This document shows positions 47,961-61,400 of a stretch of 64,000 nt of DNA, piece by piece. The DNA is taken from assembly GCA_905250025.1 (NCBI GenBank), contig CAJNOJ010000046.1, positions 372,001 to 436,000 of the forward strand, read 5' to 3'. The notes beneath the pieces were generated by a model. That model was not told the origin of the DNA. It made no database searches and saw only the letters and a list, made by a program, of their open reading frames with translations. Source of the stretch: Adineta ricciae. Its lineage: Eukaryota > Rotifera > Eurotatoria > Adinetida > Adinetidae. The translations under genes were made by a program, and so were the position numbers. Each line of letters starts with the position of its first letter. Within the stretch, counting starts at the first letter, position 1.

Positions 47961-50099
47961 CAGCAAAGAATAATCTAAGAAAAGAGTGAAAAAATGTATC
48001 ACAAAATAGTTAAGAAAAATGCGACGAGTTGCTTTGCCGACGAGACGATGACCACTTTATTTCGAAAAAAAAACGAGCCTTAATAAGGCTCAAGAACAAA
48101 GGAGAAGGCATAAGGAACTTCTCCTTGTGAATATACAAAAAAAGATGTCCGGGTCTCATGTCACTTGGGAACATTTGACCTGGACAGTAGAAACACATAT
48201 AGACGAACAAAAGACGACCAAGTGAAAAGAGAGAAAAAGAAATAACAACTATGTCACAAAAATTTCTATCTATATTTAAATTCTATATTAAATGTTTAGT
48301 AGACAACACAGTCGGAAGTAATTTAATAAAGGCTATTACATAGGAAAAGATTATGCGCTACGCAAACTCCACGTTGAAGGCGAGGTAATAAAATTTTCAA
48401 ATCCATAGCAGCGGCCGTTGTTATAGCGTGAGAGAAAACTAGTTTTTCAATCACTTTTTGCTTCTGGAAATTCATGCGAAAGGTTTGAAAACTTTTAAAA
48501 TATGTTTTCGAAGTCTCTACGAAGATTTTCTAAAAATAATTTTAAGAAATCGGAGAAATCATTGAAAAAAGTCTTTAGTTTCTCAGATTTATTATTTAAA
48601 AACATCCCGATAAAGTTTTCAATTCTTGACATTCTTACTTCTATAAGAAAGTTTTTGAAAGAGAGAAAGGGAGATGCAATACTCTTAGAATAACTTTTAA
48701 AAGTTAAAAATATTAATAGAGACAATAACTTTTCAATTCCTTCCCAGATTTTCCTACGAAAGGCAATTGCTTCCCTTCGTCTATCAGGTGCGTCGCCTAT
48801 GGAAAAGATGTCAATCGCACAAGAACAGTAAACAGAGATGAGCAAATATGAGACTTTATCATTTTATCCCTTCCTTCTCATTCGAAACTCTAATTAAATA
48901 TTAAATCTCATGAACGTGCACAAGTTATCCAGGGTAACTTCGTTCGATATACAAATCATACATATATGCTGTTTTTCTCAAGAAACCTTTCTTAAATGTC
49001 GCATTTCTACTCTGCATCCTTTCTATCTATATAATCTGAGTAATGGCTTGGAAACGATTTATGTAACTTCTTTCAAAGCTGATGAACATGCGACCGTGCA
49101 AAAGAATTTCTTGCAGATGCTTCTATTCAAGTCTACTGATTGATGGTTCATTTGGTACCAAAAGCTTATATTAGCATTTGCCGCACGAACACGCACTGGC
49201 ACATTTCTGTGAAATCTTTGACAAGTTCAAAACTAATGTATGTTAAAAGAACTAGATTACAATTTTTGTGTGGATACTCCCTGTTTCGTTTCATGAATTT
49301 ATATTCTTAGAAAACTTGTGAAGGTGTGGATGTTTGAAGTGCGCTATGTTAATAAGATCTCAGAATATTGTTTGCCATGTTCTCGAAAGGTATTATTATA
49401 ATATCAATTTACAAAGAGCTCAAACCATAAAGTATAATACTTATTTAAGAGCTCCACCATAATTCATCTTAAATAGCTGTTTTGTACTAAATTCAAATAC
49501 TGACATAAGCCTGAATTTGATAGTTCTGGTTTATAGACTGTATTCTCTGAACTCTTCGTAGAAGGATAGACTTTTGACACTGGAGGAAGTAGTTCATTTT
49601 TTATGAGAAAATTAGTGATATTAAAACCTCATGCAATGCTGTTATTATGAAAAGTCGCAAGTGCACAATACTGATGTTAGATGGATCGAACCGGGTTCTG
49701 CTATCGGATTGGTTGATTACGCACCAATAAAACCAAGTAGAAATTCAGGTGGTGAGTAATCACGAAGTTAGTCCTCAGATTATCGTCGGTATCAAATTTA
49801 CATTGCTATAATGGGATCTATTTCTCTACTTTGGAAACTATCTTGGTTTTTCGTTACTTTTTTCGATGAACTTTTTTCCCAGTATATAAACATGGACGTA
49901 TGTTGATAATAATTGTCCCCTTCTCACAACTATGTAAATAAATGGCTGGAAAAATCCAGTCAGTATTGGGATAAAATGATTTGTTGGAAAAAGCCTGAAT
50001 ACAAACGCATATACGTTTCGTGAGTGTCACCATCTCATTTGTGTTTATTCAACCCGGTGCGTATATACCAATTGAGACAACATTTTCGTATCTTTGAAT
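47961..50099. other. 2.1-kb intergenic region
   Basis: No confirmed gene. Mirror-image Lys/Phe-rich frames at 48495-48845 on both strands are low complexity. One stretch at 49631-49759 looks coding but isolated and is listed separately. Confidence 0.4.
49631..49759 (+). pseudogene. Isolated coding-like exon or gene relic
   Basis: A 42-codon frame from ATG 49631 with balanced composition, unlike the surrounding AT-rich noise, including WIEPGSAIGLVDYAPIK. It runs into a good splice donor (G|GTGAGT at 49752). The next candidate acceptor at about 49776 would give an intron of under 30 bp, so no complete gene can be built. It is either a first exon of an unseen gene or a relic. Confidence 0.25.
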
Positions 50100-50618
50100 A
50101 TGACGACCGCTGCAAAGTGTATTGAATTGGATCTTAAAGAACTTCGCAATGGTATAAATGATTCACCCATTATTTTCGTTGATCAAATCGATGACAACAA
50201 TTTTCATCTCGAAGCTGCTATCTCAGGTCCAAATTCAACACCGTATCAGGGCGGAGTATTTCTACTTGATATTAAACTAACTGAAGAGTTTCCGGTAAGT
50301 TCAATAACTTTTTAAAACCTTCTAATTCCATGTTATATATAGTTTGCTCCGCCACAATCAGTTACATTCAAACGAGCCATGATGCATCCAAACGTCGATG
50401 AATGTGGGAAATTTATATCCAACTTATTGACGAAAGAAAAATGGTTACCATCTATGACACTAAAGGCTATTCTAGAACATGTTTGGGCACGTTTGGCTGT
50501 TCCTGATATTGATTCCGAACAATGTGATCCAACTCGTGCTCCTTTATATCAAGCTGATAAAAAACTTTTCGAAGATCAAGCCCGTGAATATTCAGTCAAA
50601 TACGCACAAGCAGTATAA
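50100..50618 (+). CDS. Ubiquitin-conjugating E2-fold protein lacking the catalytic cysteine
   Basis: Two exons, 50100-50294 and 50343-50618, with a 48-bp intron, give 156 residues. The E2 fold is clear: N-terminal helix with ELDLKELRNG, the SGPNSTPYQGGVFLLDI strand region, FPFAPPQSVTF, the HPNV motif and the WLPSMTLKAILEHV helix. Where active E2s have G-x-I-C-L-D-I-L this protein has GKFISNLL, so the catalytic Cys is replaced by Ile. The nearest Cys lies about four residues upstream in VDEC. It therefore resembles a UEV-type variant, which binds ubiquitin or an E2 partner without forming a thioester. No partner can be named. Confidence 0.88.
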
Positions 50619-52192
50619 TATTATATCCAACAATTTTACACGCGTCTCTTGTATATGTCAATAAATCTACTGTTATTCCGACACCATATTCAATATCAAA
50701 TTGATGATAAGCTATTTCCTTCCCTTTACACTTTGAAAATAAGATTCACTCTTTCTCCTACGACATATTATCAGACAGATTTGATAATATATTCTCTTCA
50801 TATTTTTAACATTTGTGCAGCAATACGAAGAACTATTCTGGTGTGCGAATCATTCCAAATATTCGAACTGTCGAACATATTTGAGTTTCTCTTTTGTTTG
50901 ATATTAAAAAAAAAACAACTCTGTTTTGTAAAATTATAACAAATCGAAATTCTTCTTCCAGAGTCACGCCGCTAATCACATTCATTTCAAAAAACAACCA
51001 GCACAAATTCTCGGCATAGCTTTCTTTGTTTTTCCATTTCATTATCTTTCGTTACTTAGTCAAGAGTTTCATTGTTAATACTGCTATCGACTTCCTACGT
51101 TCAATTTGTCCTTGTTTAGCATTCTGTCACATAGTGCCATCTTTTCTTTGAAAACATTGCATAGATATTTGATTATGAAGGTAAAAAAAGTACGTTCTTT
51201 TTCGTTCTTTAACTCAAAAGACAATTTACAAGTGAAATTCAGATACCAATCGCATTCAGTATGTATCGGGTTTGTTCGATCGATTGATATGAGTGTGAAT
51301 GGATGACGATATTTTCATCAAAGGAAAGAAAAGAAAAGAAGAAAAACAAAATCACAAATAACATCGAACAAAAGAAATAAAACAACTCGATCTTGTGCTT
51401 TTTGTTTAGAAATTTGCTATTTACAGTACGAAAGGTGATGATTCTGTCGCGAATGTCGATTTGATTAAAAACAGATATAATTAACGGCTACTTTTAATCA
51501 AATACTTTAGCAGAACACGAAAAAAACATTCCATATGGCAATTTTATTGCATAGCCACACGTTTCAGTGCGCGCGCGGCATGACTTCGAGAAAATAACAT
51601 TCACTCTCTCTTACTTTTGATCGGCTAAGATGACTATATGCTCTGTTTTTGTACGTATTTTCGTCCCTGTTTCTTTCTCTCTGCCGCCTCCCTCTTTTCG
51701 CTTATTGTTATCACCATCCACGTCCATAAGAACAAGCAGCAATTATTTACATCTGTATGTATTATTCTTTTCTATAGTTTACTGGTCACAAGTAAGCACT
51801 CTCTTCTTGTACTTCAGCAACACATATCGTTAGACATGAATACTTATTTTTGTACCATTACTTTCGAATGACTAGACAGACGATGTAAAGAGAAGTTAAA
51901 GAAGAAGAAAGAAAAGTAGGTAGATGTGCTTACGTCGATTGGTAAAGTCATTATAAAAGTAAAATTTTGTTTGCGTACGTTGTGGCAACCACGCAACTTT
52001 CTTTTCTACGTTTTTTCTACACGTCAATTGCTCTCTATGTCCTCAGGTGTTTTGATTACTCATATTGTATCGAATACAGTTCGCTTACCTTTCTAGATAA
52101 TGCAACAATCGCCACCGATAACTACACCGATTAAGTTAGTAGTACTAGTGAACGTAGACCGATATCTTCACAAATATCTTTCGTTTAGAACC
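50619..52192. other. Intergenic region
   Basis: AATAAA at 50660-50665 is a likely poly(A) signal for the E2-like gene. A (GC)n-rich patch lies at about 51571-51580. The stretch at 52100-52192 is open in frame with the CD36-type gene, but it has a TTTAG acceptor just before the chosen ATG and looks like a 5' UTR intron. Confidence 0.4.
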
Positions 52193-54675
52193 ATGCAACT
52201 CAAAGAAGTACCGTTAGATGGAAGAAGACGAAAGAAACTGTCACTATGTTCTTTGCCGATTCGTCTAACATTGGAAATTTTGTTAATTTTATTACTTTTT
52301 GTACCAGCAATCATGTTTCTGATGAAATGGCCTACTGCAAAATCGTTTATTCACGGAAAAGTCCTTTCCGTAAGTATCATTTCTTATCTAATAGAAAAGA
52401 AACCACGTAGTCTAATGTATCATTCAACTAGAAAACACGTCTGGCACCAGCATCGGACGGCCTTGAAAGTTGGTCGAATCCACCAGTGAAAACCGTCCGT
52501 GCTTATCGTTTATTTGATATCACGAATCATATGGATATCATGACCAAAACTAATAATCCAATGGTTGAATTTCAAGAAACGATACCAATGCATTATCGGT
52601 AAGCCATTTTTCTTGGAATAGGATTGTCAAATCAATAATGATTTGTATGATAGTGTTGTAATAAAGAAGAATAATGTTGAATGGTTAAATGATCATAAGA
52701 ATATTCATTATTCAGTTGAACGTATCTTTACACGCGAAGGAGAGTTTAACGAAACAATTTTGAATCAAGAAGGTGCTTTCGTCGATATTCTTCGTGTGGT
52801 ATGTTTATTCAGGAAGAGAAAGTCTTGTTCGTTCTATCAATCACTTTTCGTTTTACAGATGTTCCGAACAAAATTTAATCGTGTAGCAGATTCTGTTTTC
52901 TATATTCTTGGCGGAAATAATGCTTTTAATCATTCCAAAGCCGTCGATAAATTAGAAGGTTATATTTCGCCACTATTTGCAGCCATTTCAGCTAGAATGC
53001 AAGGACCAAATCGTGAAAAATATGGTTTCATCTACCGAGTAACTTCTATTTGTTATGCAAGAAAGTTTTTCGTTGACTATCCAACATTTTAGTACAATGG
53101 AAGTAATGGATTTAACTTTACAATCGATACTGGTCTTGATCAATCAACAAACAAGGGTCGTGTGGTTGATTTCGCATCTGAATAGTAAAAATGATGAAAG
53201 AAATTGTCTTGTCGAAATCGATTACATTTGATTTTCTTTGTAGTACATCATTCGAAACCAAAGCAAGTGATTGGCAAACAACGTTCTTTGGTACGTACTC
53301 TCGTTCGTACGAGGTCAAGTAAATATTTTCTCATTTTAGATGGTTTAACCTTTCCACCACTCGGCAACCCAACAACACGAAAAGTGATTAATGTATTTCA
53401 ACCAGACTTTTGCCGGTAAGAGAACTCATCGAACGTACGAAGATGTCACTGTGCTCTATAGACCAGTACAACTTCGTTACAATCGAACTGTCTCAATGTT
53501 CGGTATTGATCAAGTGCATGAATATGTACTCAAATTAGTCGATTATGAAAGTTGCCCACAGATGGATGAAACTTGTCCAGAAGCTGATAAACTCGATATT
53601 ACAAAATGCTTATCTTGTAAGTGAAATCAGACATTCTTTTGATGGTTGTCGTTTTCGTTGTCATATAAAATAGTCAGAGATGGTCTATTGTATACTAAGC
53701 GTTGAATTGTTCATTTGTAAATGACAATGACAGCTAGTCTCACAGTTCGATATAAAACAGATGTTTCGATCGATTTTATGATTACGAGATCACAAGTCTC
53801 TTGTCACATCTGTCTTCTTTCAACTTTTCTACTTCAATCTCATCTTTTGTTTTCAGCTGAAATTCCACCTGAAACTGTTTTTCTTACTAAACCACATATG
53901 TATGGTCATAATTCTTCGGCAACAAATGTTGCATTTACACCCGATGCGGACAAACATGAATCGACAATTTACTTCGAACCACTGTCCGGCACACCTCTTC
54001 TTGCTCAATTACGAATTCAATTGAATGCTAATGCCTGGATCGATCGTATCAAAGTCAGTGAAGATGGTACAACAAAGTACGATGAGTCAAAGAAACACTT
54101 TTTCGAAGATTTACTAAAAATTTCTTTTAGTCCAACAAATAGTCGTGCTGTTCGTCGTTTTATTCCAATGATGTGGATCGATCAAGTAAGAAGACCACTT
54201 TTACAAATGGAATTTTTCATTGATTCTTGCAGAGAATTACATTGAATGATGAAACATTAAATCGATTGAAACGTGTCAGTGGTATTCTTCAAAAAGGTCA
54301 CAGTGCTCATCAATCGTTGAAATTAGTTTATATTCTTGTCGCTTTATTCTCCACTGTTGCAATCATTGTTGTAATTGAATTACTTCTCTGGCGCCGACAA
54401 GTAAGAATAATATTGAAAGAAATCTTTGAAATTTTAACAAAGAAAAAAACTATCTGATTACATAGGAACGTAAAACAAAACTTATAGAAGAATGTTTGTT
54501 TCCTTTCATTGCTTAATTGACATAATTTTCTCAATGATTACTTGAAATGCCTTCATTCATTTGTGTTTTTCTTTTGTTTTAGCAAAAAATCAACCGACGA
54601 TTTTTGCACCAGTCCAACGATCAGGAGAAGTCGTTGTTGAGTCACACACTAACAACCTCACCAATGACAGCATAA
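52193..54675 (+). CDS. CD36/SCARB class B scavenger receptor
   Basis: Eleven exons, 52193-52369, 52432-52598, 52654-52798, 52859-53038, 53093-53184, 53244-53290, 53340-53415, 53462-53616, 53857-54185, 54233-54400 and 54583-54675, give 542 residues. The start at 52193 leaves the usual short cytoplasmic N-terminus before TM1 (about 21-44). An upstream in-frame ATG at 52100 exists. The large loop carries CD36 marks: SNPPVKTVRAYRLFDITN, YNGSNGFNFTIDTG, the FPPLG segment, QPDFCRP, CPEADKLDITKCLS, FEPLSGTPLLAQLRIQLN and IPMMWIDQ. TM2 lies at about 485-509 before a short tail. Such receptors take up lipids, lipoproteins or microbial ligands at the cell surface or in lysosomes. The intron at 53617-53856 is the longest (240 bp). 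Confidence 0.93.
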
Positions 54676-56005
54676 ACACCAAAGAACTGGTCTGAAAATC
54701 CTATTGTGATATCTATTGGAACACTTATTTATTTACACGAACTTTGTTTGTTTTCTTCTTTTTTTTCTATCACATTTCATTGTTATTCAACTCCCTATTT
54801 TTTTCTCTTTTTCTGTTTATCCTTGCATTTGAAGTCGATCTATTATTTCTCTCAGGACATACGAGAAGTAAGAGTGAACTCTTTCAATATTCTAGGTTCA
54901 GTCATATTCTGTCTATTGCGCTGAAAAGATCCACTTTTTTTTGTCATGTCATTCTAAAACATTTATGCATGTTACCTTCTCGTCGAAAGGATTTAGTATG
55001 AGAAAAGTTATATTCAGTTATTTATTTCATTTGCATTGGCTTGCTTTTTTCCCGTTTTTTTAAATATATATATATTATGAATCTCTTTGAATTGAACTTG
55101 TCGATGAGATGTGGATGCAAGACGAATGGAAAGGTAGATCAATGATGAATATCGATTCTCGCAAGAGGGCTGAAGACCTGGCAACTGAATAGGTATTGAA
55201 ATATCGTTCAGTTTACAGGTGATGAGCCTATTTCTTGAAAATCACTTCGTTGAAGATCAGCTTGCTTATTTTGAATTGTCTTGTGAGTTTCGTCGAGTAT
55301 TGGTTAATACCGTACAGGTGCGCAACTGCTTGCTTCGTTCTCGATCACTACTGACCATCAAAAGCAAACAAATGTGAACCTGTTCAATGAATAACCATAT
55401 CGGATTGATGATACTTACGAACTGATATCCATCGATGAAGAGGAGGTATTTATATAGACTGGAGTAGGGTACTGTTCAATGAATTTTCCGCCAATAGAAT
55501 ACTGGAATGATTTTTCTCTCTCAATTCTATTCGTTGGATATGTGAAGATAAATGAAGACAAGTAGGTAATCGTTGTGAAAAAAAAATCTTCATATTGTTT
55601 GACAATTTGTTTATTATTGGAAACTGATGTTCAGATATTAACGAGCCGTATCGATCTTCGTTCCTCCTCCTCCTACGTGACTGATAGGAGAAAGTTGAGA
55701 ACAATCATGCTAATCAATGTCTGTTCTGTTGATGATAATGATGATTGAAGATGCGTCAATTACTCAATTCATTTGCATTTTCGAAAAGGAAAAACGACGA
55801 AATGATATCATCTGGTGAGAAACACAAAGATGCATTATTTTGGTTCATCATATTTTAGCACATAGGTAGTCGCTTGTTACAGATGATTGATGGTGTCAAT
55901 TAGTTGATGGACGGTACTGTCATCGAACTGTTTCAAAAGAAGTGATTCAAGTTATGAAAATGTATATTTGATTAAGTATGAAGAATAATATTTGTACAGT
56001 GATTA
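54676..56005. other. Convergent intergenic region
   Basis: Both flanking genes end here. A (TA)n run lies at about 55062-55076. Short frames such as 55450-55704 have no partners. No gene supported. Confidence 0.4.
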
Positions 56006-57369
56006 TTAATCTGACTCATCTAAGTTAATATCTGATTGAAAAAGATATTTGCGAAACTTGAGAATAACACGCACAGGTTCCGTGGATTCATCATCATTTT
56101 TCATAATTAATTCTTGCGTTTCACGAGTAATTCCATCTAAAATGAAACAGGTATATTCAACACCGAACTTCATCTCAAAAGTCTACACATACTTGGTATA
56201 CATATTTTAAATTTGCCTGGTGGACAACCTTTCGCTGTTTCAATGTATCCTTGTTCTCCTGTACTTAGTTGTACATTAAAGTTGACAAATATTTCAATAT
56301 TGGTATCAACTTTAAATAAATCACGTGCAAGCAATGTGCTCGTATCAAGGATACGATCGATGAAGCCGAATTTTTCAACAAGAAGTTCAACAATGGATTG
56401 TTGTTGTTCGTTGTTTTTCGTATTTTTCTCTTCGGCTTTCTCTGCACGTATCTTTGCCATTGTGTACAATGATAAATAACTATCACGTTCTAACAGCGCC
56501 TTCTCCAGTCGTTCTTGCATCTATGTAAATACGTGCAGAATAAAAATTTTAGATAATTGTTCGAAACAAAGCATTACTTCGAGTAACTCTTGATTTACAT
56601 CCAGATTTTTCATTTGTTCGCGTAATTGATCATTATTCTTTTTCAAAATCAGATATGTCGATCGAAATAATTCCATTGTTTCAGCATATTTCTCAAAAGA
56701 TTTATCATTAGTAAAATAACGTTTCTAAACAAGTCTATAATAGCAGTCGGATTCAACTTGAAAATGATCAATCCTACGTTCATTTCGTCAAAAAAAGCTT
56801 CACTAGACATCTGTTGTCCATCTTTGAAGAGAGTTGATGGTGCTAATGTCTGTGGTACTTGTGCTATGGATAGCAAAAAGGTAATTTTCGTCGGTCAATC
56901 AAGAGCTTCTTCTCACTTAGTAATAATTGATTTTGTGAAAGAATTGTTTGCATACGTTGTTTAAAATCATTAGTGAATTCATCAACTGTCGATGTTATTT
57001 GTTGCTCAACGTTACGCAAACGTTCGATATTTGCCATTTCGCTCAAAGCATATGCCTAGAAAGTATTTCAACAGGCGAGATAAGATCACGAATCGAAGTT
57101 TGTACCTCCATTCGATCGTTGGATAGACGCAACTTTTGATCCCATAGTTGAAGGATACTGGTATTCTTTTCATTAATTAGAACTTGTTTTCGTTTAATTG
57201 ACATCGGCGTCAGAGGCTCATTGTTTTCCTATGAAGCAAAATGATACTCGTTGATTGATTTCATCCATATCGAGAACGACAGACATACTTTTCCGCTGAG
57301 TGAACTCACAACTGGATGCGGAGATTGCGTTAAAATTAGATCCGATCTCGATGGATGAGTTGGCTGCAT
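56006..57369 (-). CDS. Unrecognised coiled-coil protein with a compact C-terminal region
   Basis: Seven exons, 57369-57289, 57228-57106, 57055-56917, 56863-56778, 56724-56578, 56520-56193 and 56136-56006, give 344 residues. The head has several Ser-Pro/Thr-Pro sites (possible proline-directed kinase sites). Residues about 30-115 and 145-230 are helical and coiled-coil-like (KKNNDQLREQM, QERLEKALLERD). The last 115 residues look globular, alternating hydrophobic strands (IEIFVNFNVQL, KFKICIP, VRVILKFRKYLF) with Gly and Pro turns, and end in an acidic tail. No signal peptide or membrane helix. This could be a cytoskeletal or centrosomal adaptor, but I do not know the family. Confidence 0.7.
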
Positions 57370-58418
57370 TCCTATGTTTAACGAAATTACTACTGAAAAG
57401 CTTACTAAGCTTTATTAAAAAAGACAATGTGTCATTGTTCCTTTGTTTAATACAATGGAAAGTCACAGGCATTTGGTAGACTATTATGTGGTTCTATTCA
57501 GAAATCTTCATTTCCGTCAACACTAGAAGAACAGTTGAAAATATTTGGGCATATCGAAATGCATCAATGTGTTAATCTCTCTGTGATCATTTAAATCCAT
57601 CAAATACCAGAGAAGAGCGACTTGTGAAACCAGGTAAATTTGATCTAAGAACTTAACTATCCCTGAGATGTTCTTATCATATTGAATGTACGAATCTCAT
57701 CAATTTTGTCGTTATTCCTCCAGATTAAGGACTATCTCTTCTAGATTATGAGCAATCTTTCTTATCGTTTAACGTTTGAACGGAGGTTTTCTTAGTAAAC
57801 TTTCCATATTTTGACAGTTGTTCATTCGACGAGATTATTTATTCATTGTTGTGCGCGTTGTTCAGAACGAATATAAGCGGAGTTCTATTAGTCTAAAAGA
57901 AAGAGGACAGTTGAATATGAATGCTTGTTTTCCCGTTTGTAACAGGAAAATATTTGAACTCTTTCACTTCTTTACTGATCCAACATTTCCAAACAGACTT
58001 ACGCGGAAAAGGAAATCCTTCTAACGAAAGTAAAAGCAAAGAATCCGATTCTTTACTCTACTTATTCCGCTTTTCTCTCTACAGATGTCCTCAATTCTCT
58101 AAAACTGTCTCACGCGTGTACTACTACTGACATCTATATGATTAATCAAAGGAGGAGAAACCTATTTCTACGCAAAAAAAAGAATGAAAATATTTTTATC
58201 ATTTTATTCATCGATAAATAATTAAAAAAGACAAAAGAGAATATGTGTTTAGATATTCGAAAAGATTTTATTTATTTCCTATCACATTGATATTTACTCT
58301 TATTTTGCTTGTCTTGTCTTCTCTCTTCCTGTGTGTTCTTTTCCACATTCCCAAATGACAATCTATATCAAACATCCTTTCCATCTGTACTTTCTAGATC
58401 AAATCGATTAGGACAACA
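57370..58418. other. Divergent intergenic region
   Basis: About 1 kb between two genes transcribed away from each other, so it should hold both promoters. Frames such as 57818-58130 look accidental. The CDS start at 58419 is preceded by a TTTCTAG acceptor at about 58396, suggesting a 5' UTR intron. Confidence 0.4.
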
Positions 58419-61400
58419 ATGCTTAGTCCACCTTCATCTTCATACAGATCTAATAGTTCACGTCGAAGACGTTCGTCACGTTCACCATTTGATCCGATGT
58501 CTCTGTCAAAACGATCGAAACCATCTAACTTGCCTGATTATTACGAGAGTCAACGCCATCAGCACGTTGATCCTTGTGGTTATACATCCATTTGTGTCAA
58601 ACAGATCAATTCGAAAATCTCAGATTCAAGTAAGCGATTAGAAGAAACGAAGAAATACTTATGTAATTTGATGTTTTTAAAATAGGAGTTCGAGAATTGT
58701 GTGATAAGAAATTTTCGAAATATGGTTCACATACAGTGAAAATCTTTCATAAGCCAAATGAACGTGTGGTATTTGTCAACTTCACGAATGCTACGGATGC
58801 ACGACGAGCTCGTCAAAGTGAAGCAGAACATACCTGGGATGGCAAAGAAGTTTTCTTAGAACCGTAAGTTTTTCATTGTGTCTTGATTGTTGTTTTGTAT
58901 CAATGTGTGTAGAGTGTTTTATCGTAAAACCATTCCTTCTAACACACCAATCGGTCCTGGATTACTTCACAAACGTTTTATAGCGGATCAACGTTCAACT
59001 CACCGATCGGCACGACGTTCTCCATCACCTCCAATCAATTTTCCAAACCATTTTTATCGTCAAACATCATTGCAATACCCACGTCCAATATCTTCATCTT
59101 CTCCTCCTCGTTCTCGCCCTTCTCGATTATTGCGTCGGAATTTTCCATCATACTTGCCACTGCCACCCGATTTGAAAGATTATATCGAGAAAAAACCAAA
59201 TCGATCGCATCGATGTTCTCCACCTTCCTCAGATCGTCATCGTCCTTCTTCGAAACAATCATCGAGACAACAACGAAGTCGAAGTCCAGCGAATCGTCGA
59301 TCACCATCTCATCGAGCTAATTCAGATCATGAACCTGCCATTCAACAAGATCCATCACGTACTCTAATTGTTGAAAATCTCGAACGAAACATATCTGAAT
59401 CAGAATTAGAACAAATCTTCAGCCGATATGGCACAATTGACGACAGTAAGGGAAATGAGAATTTGAAAATGTCATTCCGATGAGTTTTATTTAGTTTGTA
59501 TCAAAAACTCTCCGTCATCATCGAAACGTGCAGCAGCGATAATTACATTTGAAACAATGGAAATGGCTTATCGTGCTCGACAAGCAATGGATGGTCAATC
59601 TGTTGGTGAAACCGTAAGCAAGATTGGCTATGGTGTGTAAATGATCATATATCTCATTCACTTTTTCCATCCATTAATCAAACCCACTCTGCTTCTTCTC
59701 TATTGCAACCCTCCAAGTTTATCGTTTTAGAGTTTCCCACAGAGAGACGTTAATTAGAGTATCATATCACGATAGTATCGATGTATCTCACAAATCGATT
59801 TCCATTTAGTATGACTTCACGCTGATGTACAAACACGACTCTTTGTACATATCCATTGTAGATGACTGTATCATCTATCAATTATTATTCATATGTGTAC
59901 ACACTTGACAAATAAAAATTTTTACGTGAATAATAAATGTATATGTCAAGTGGAGTAGAGATGGTACTTTAGTTATCATATTTGATATATTACTCCGTAA
60001 TGTGGTCGATTCGTTAAAATATATACATATGTACAAGTTTGAGATGATTCTATCGATAAAGATGTACTCTTCTCTGACTCGGCCTTTTCGACAAGTCTGT
60101 TTCTTTAATTCTTGCACTCGTCTATCTATGTTTTGGACATAGCATTCTTTCAACTTACAGAAAGATAATAATGATAGATTGATCCATTGGTGACAGACAG
60201 TTTGTATGACTTTCTCGTTGACTTTTCAGTTGCATATTTGATGCTGCATACATAGATAACGAATGGTACGCCTTTTGTTCTCGTCTTTATCAATATTTTA
60301 TATATTTCAGGTCGAACTGGACCAAGCAGACATCTGTGGATCGGAAATTTAAGTAAACATGCTAAACGACGTGACCTCGAACATGCGTTTTCGCGATATG
60401 GACCGATTGAAAAGTTCCACTGTTCATTTGGTAATTCATCAGCAATTGTTACATATGTTGATGTTGAAGATGCAATCAAAGCTCGAACGAAACTTAGCGG
60501 TGCTATACAAGTAACTGGTGGACAAATTATTTCTGATCATTGTGATCCATCGACATTATCACGTGAAGGTACGAAATATGAAAGGAAGTCTGTGGTGCAA
60601 AGTCTTTGGTATCGTTTTAGGATTTCATATTGATTATTATGATCGTTCGGCCGTGGTTCGCCGTTTCATTAGTCAACTAGCTCAAAATTCATCAAATCGA
60701 CGTGAATCAAGATCATCGTCCAAATCCTCATCTCATAAGAGCTCGTCAACATCTCGATCATCATCTCGTTCACGTTCACAATCGAATCATCCGGAACCAG
60801 TCGAACAGACAGAAGATATTGCAATAGAAAATGTCAAAACGGAAACGCATTCACGTTCACCAACGCCGTCGATAGCCAATCCCATTAAACAACGGCGATC
60901 AACGGATGGCAGTCAAACCCCATCTTTAGCGGATATGTCTCCTGTTGCTGGACGAACATTTCATGGTCCACTAGGTTCTTATTTATCAGCAACTCATACC
61001 GCTGATATAACTAGCGTTAATTCGCTGATGGTGCTTTGTGAACAATTGAATTCTTCAGCAACACAGAACAATACCGCATTATCGACTGTTTATCCTGTCC
61101 AATTTATTCTAAAATCTCATGCTTATGATGCACGGATGCATTTTCTTGCTGGAAGTTCAACATTAGCCAGTATTCTGCTAGGTATCTATTTGTTGAAGTC
61201 ATTGTTGGCAAGGTTTTATTTGATTTTCTCTAGGACAACCAGGTGATCTCGTTGCAGCGAAGACGGAATTACGGATCATGCAACGACTTCGTCTTGAACA
61301 GCATAAATTAGAAGATTTGGAGAAGAAGCTTCGTGCTAATGTAACTGCTGCGTTAACTACAGCAAGCAACAATACAAATTCGAATGCAACAAATCAAACA

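Noticed and set aside
48495..48845. Mirror frames on both strands rich in Lys and Phe
   Set aside because: Low-complexity AT-rich sequence gives open frames on both strands with no plausible protein.
52100..52192. In-frame N-terminal extension of the CD36-type gene
   Set aside because: A TTTAG acceptor lies just before the ATG at 52193 and family members have short N-termini, so this is more likely 5' UTR intron.
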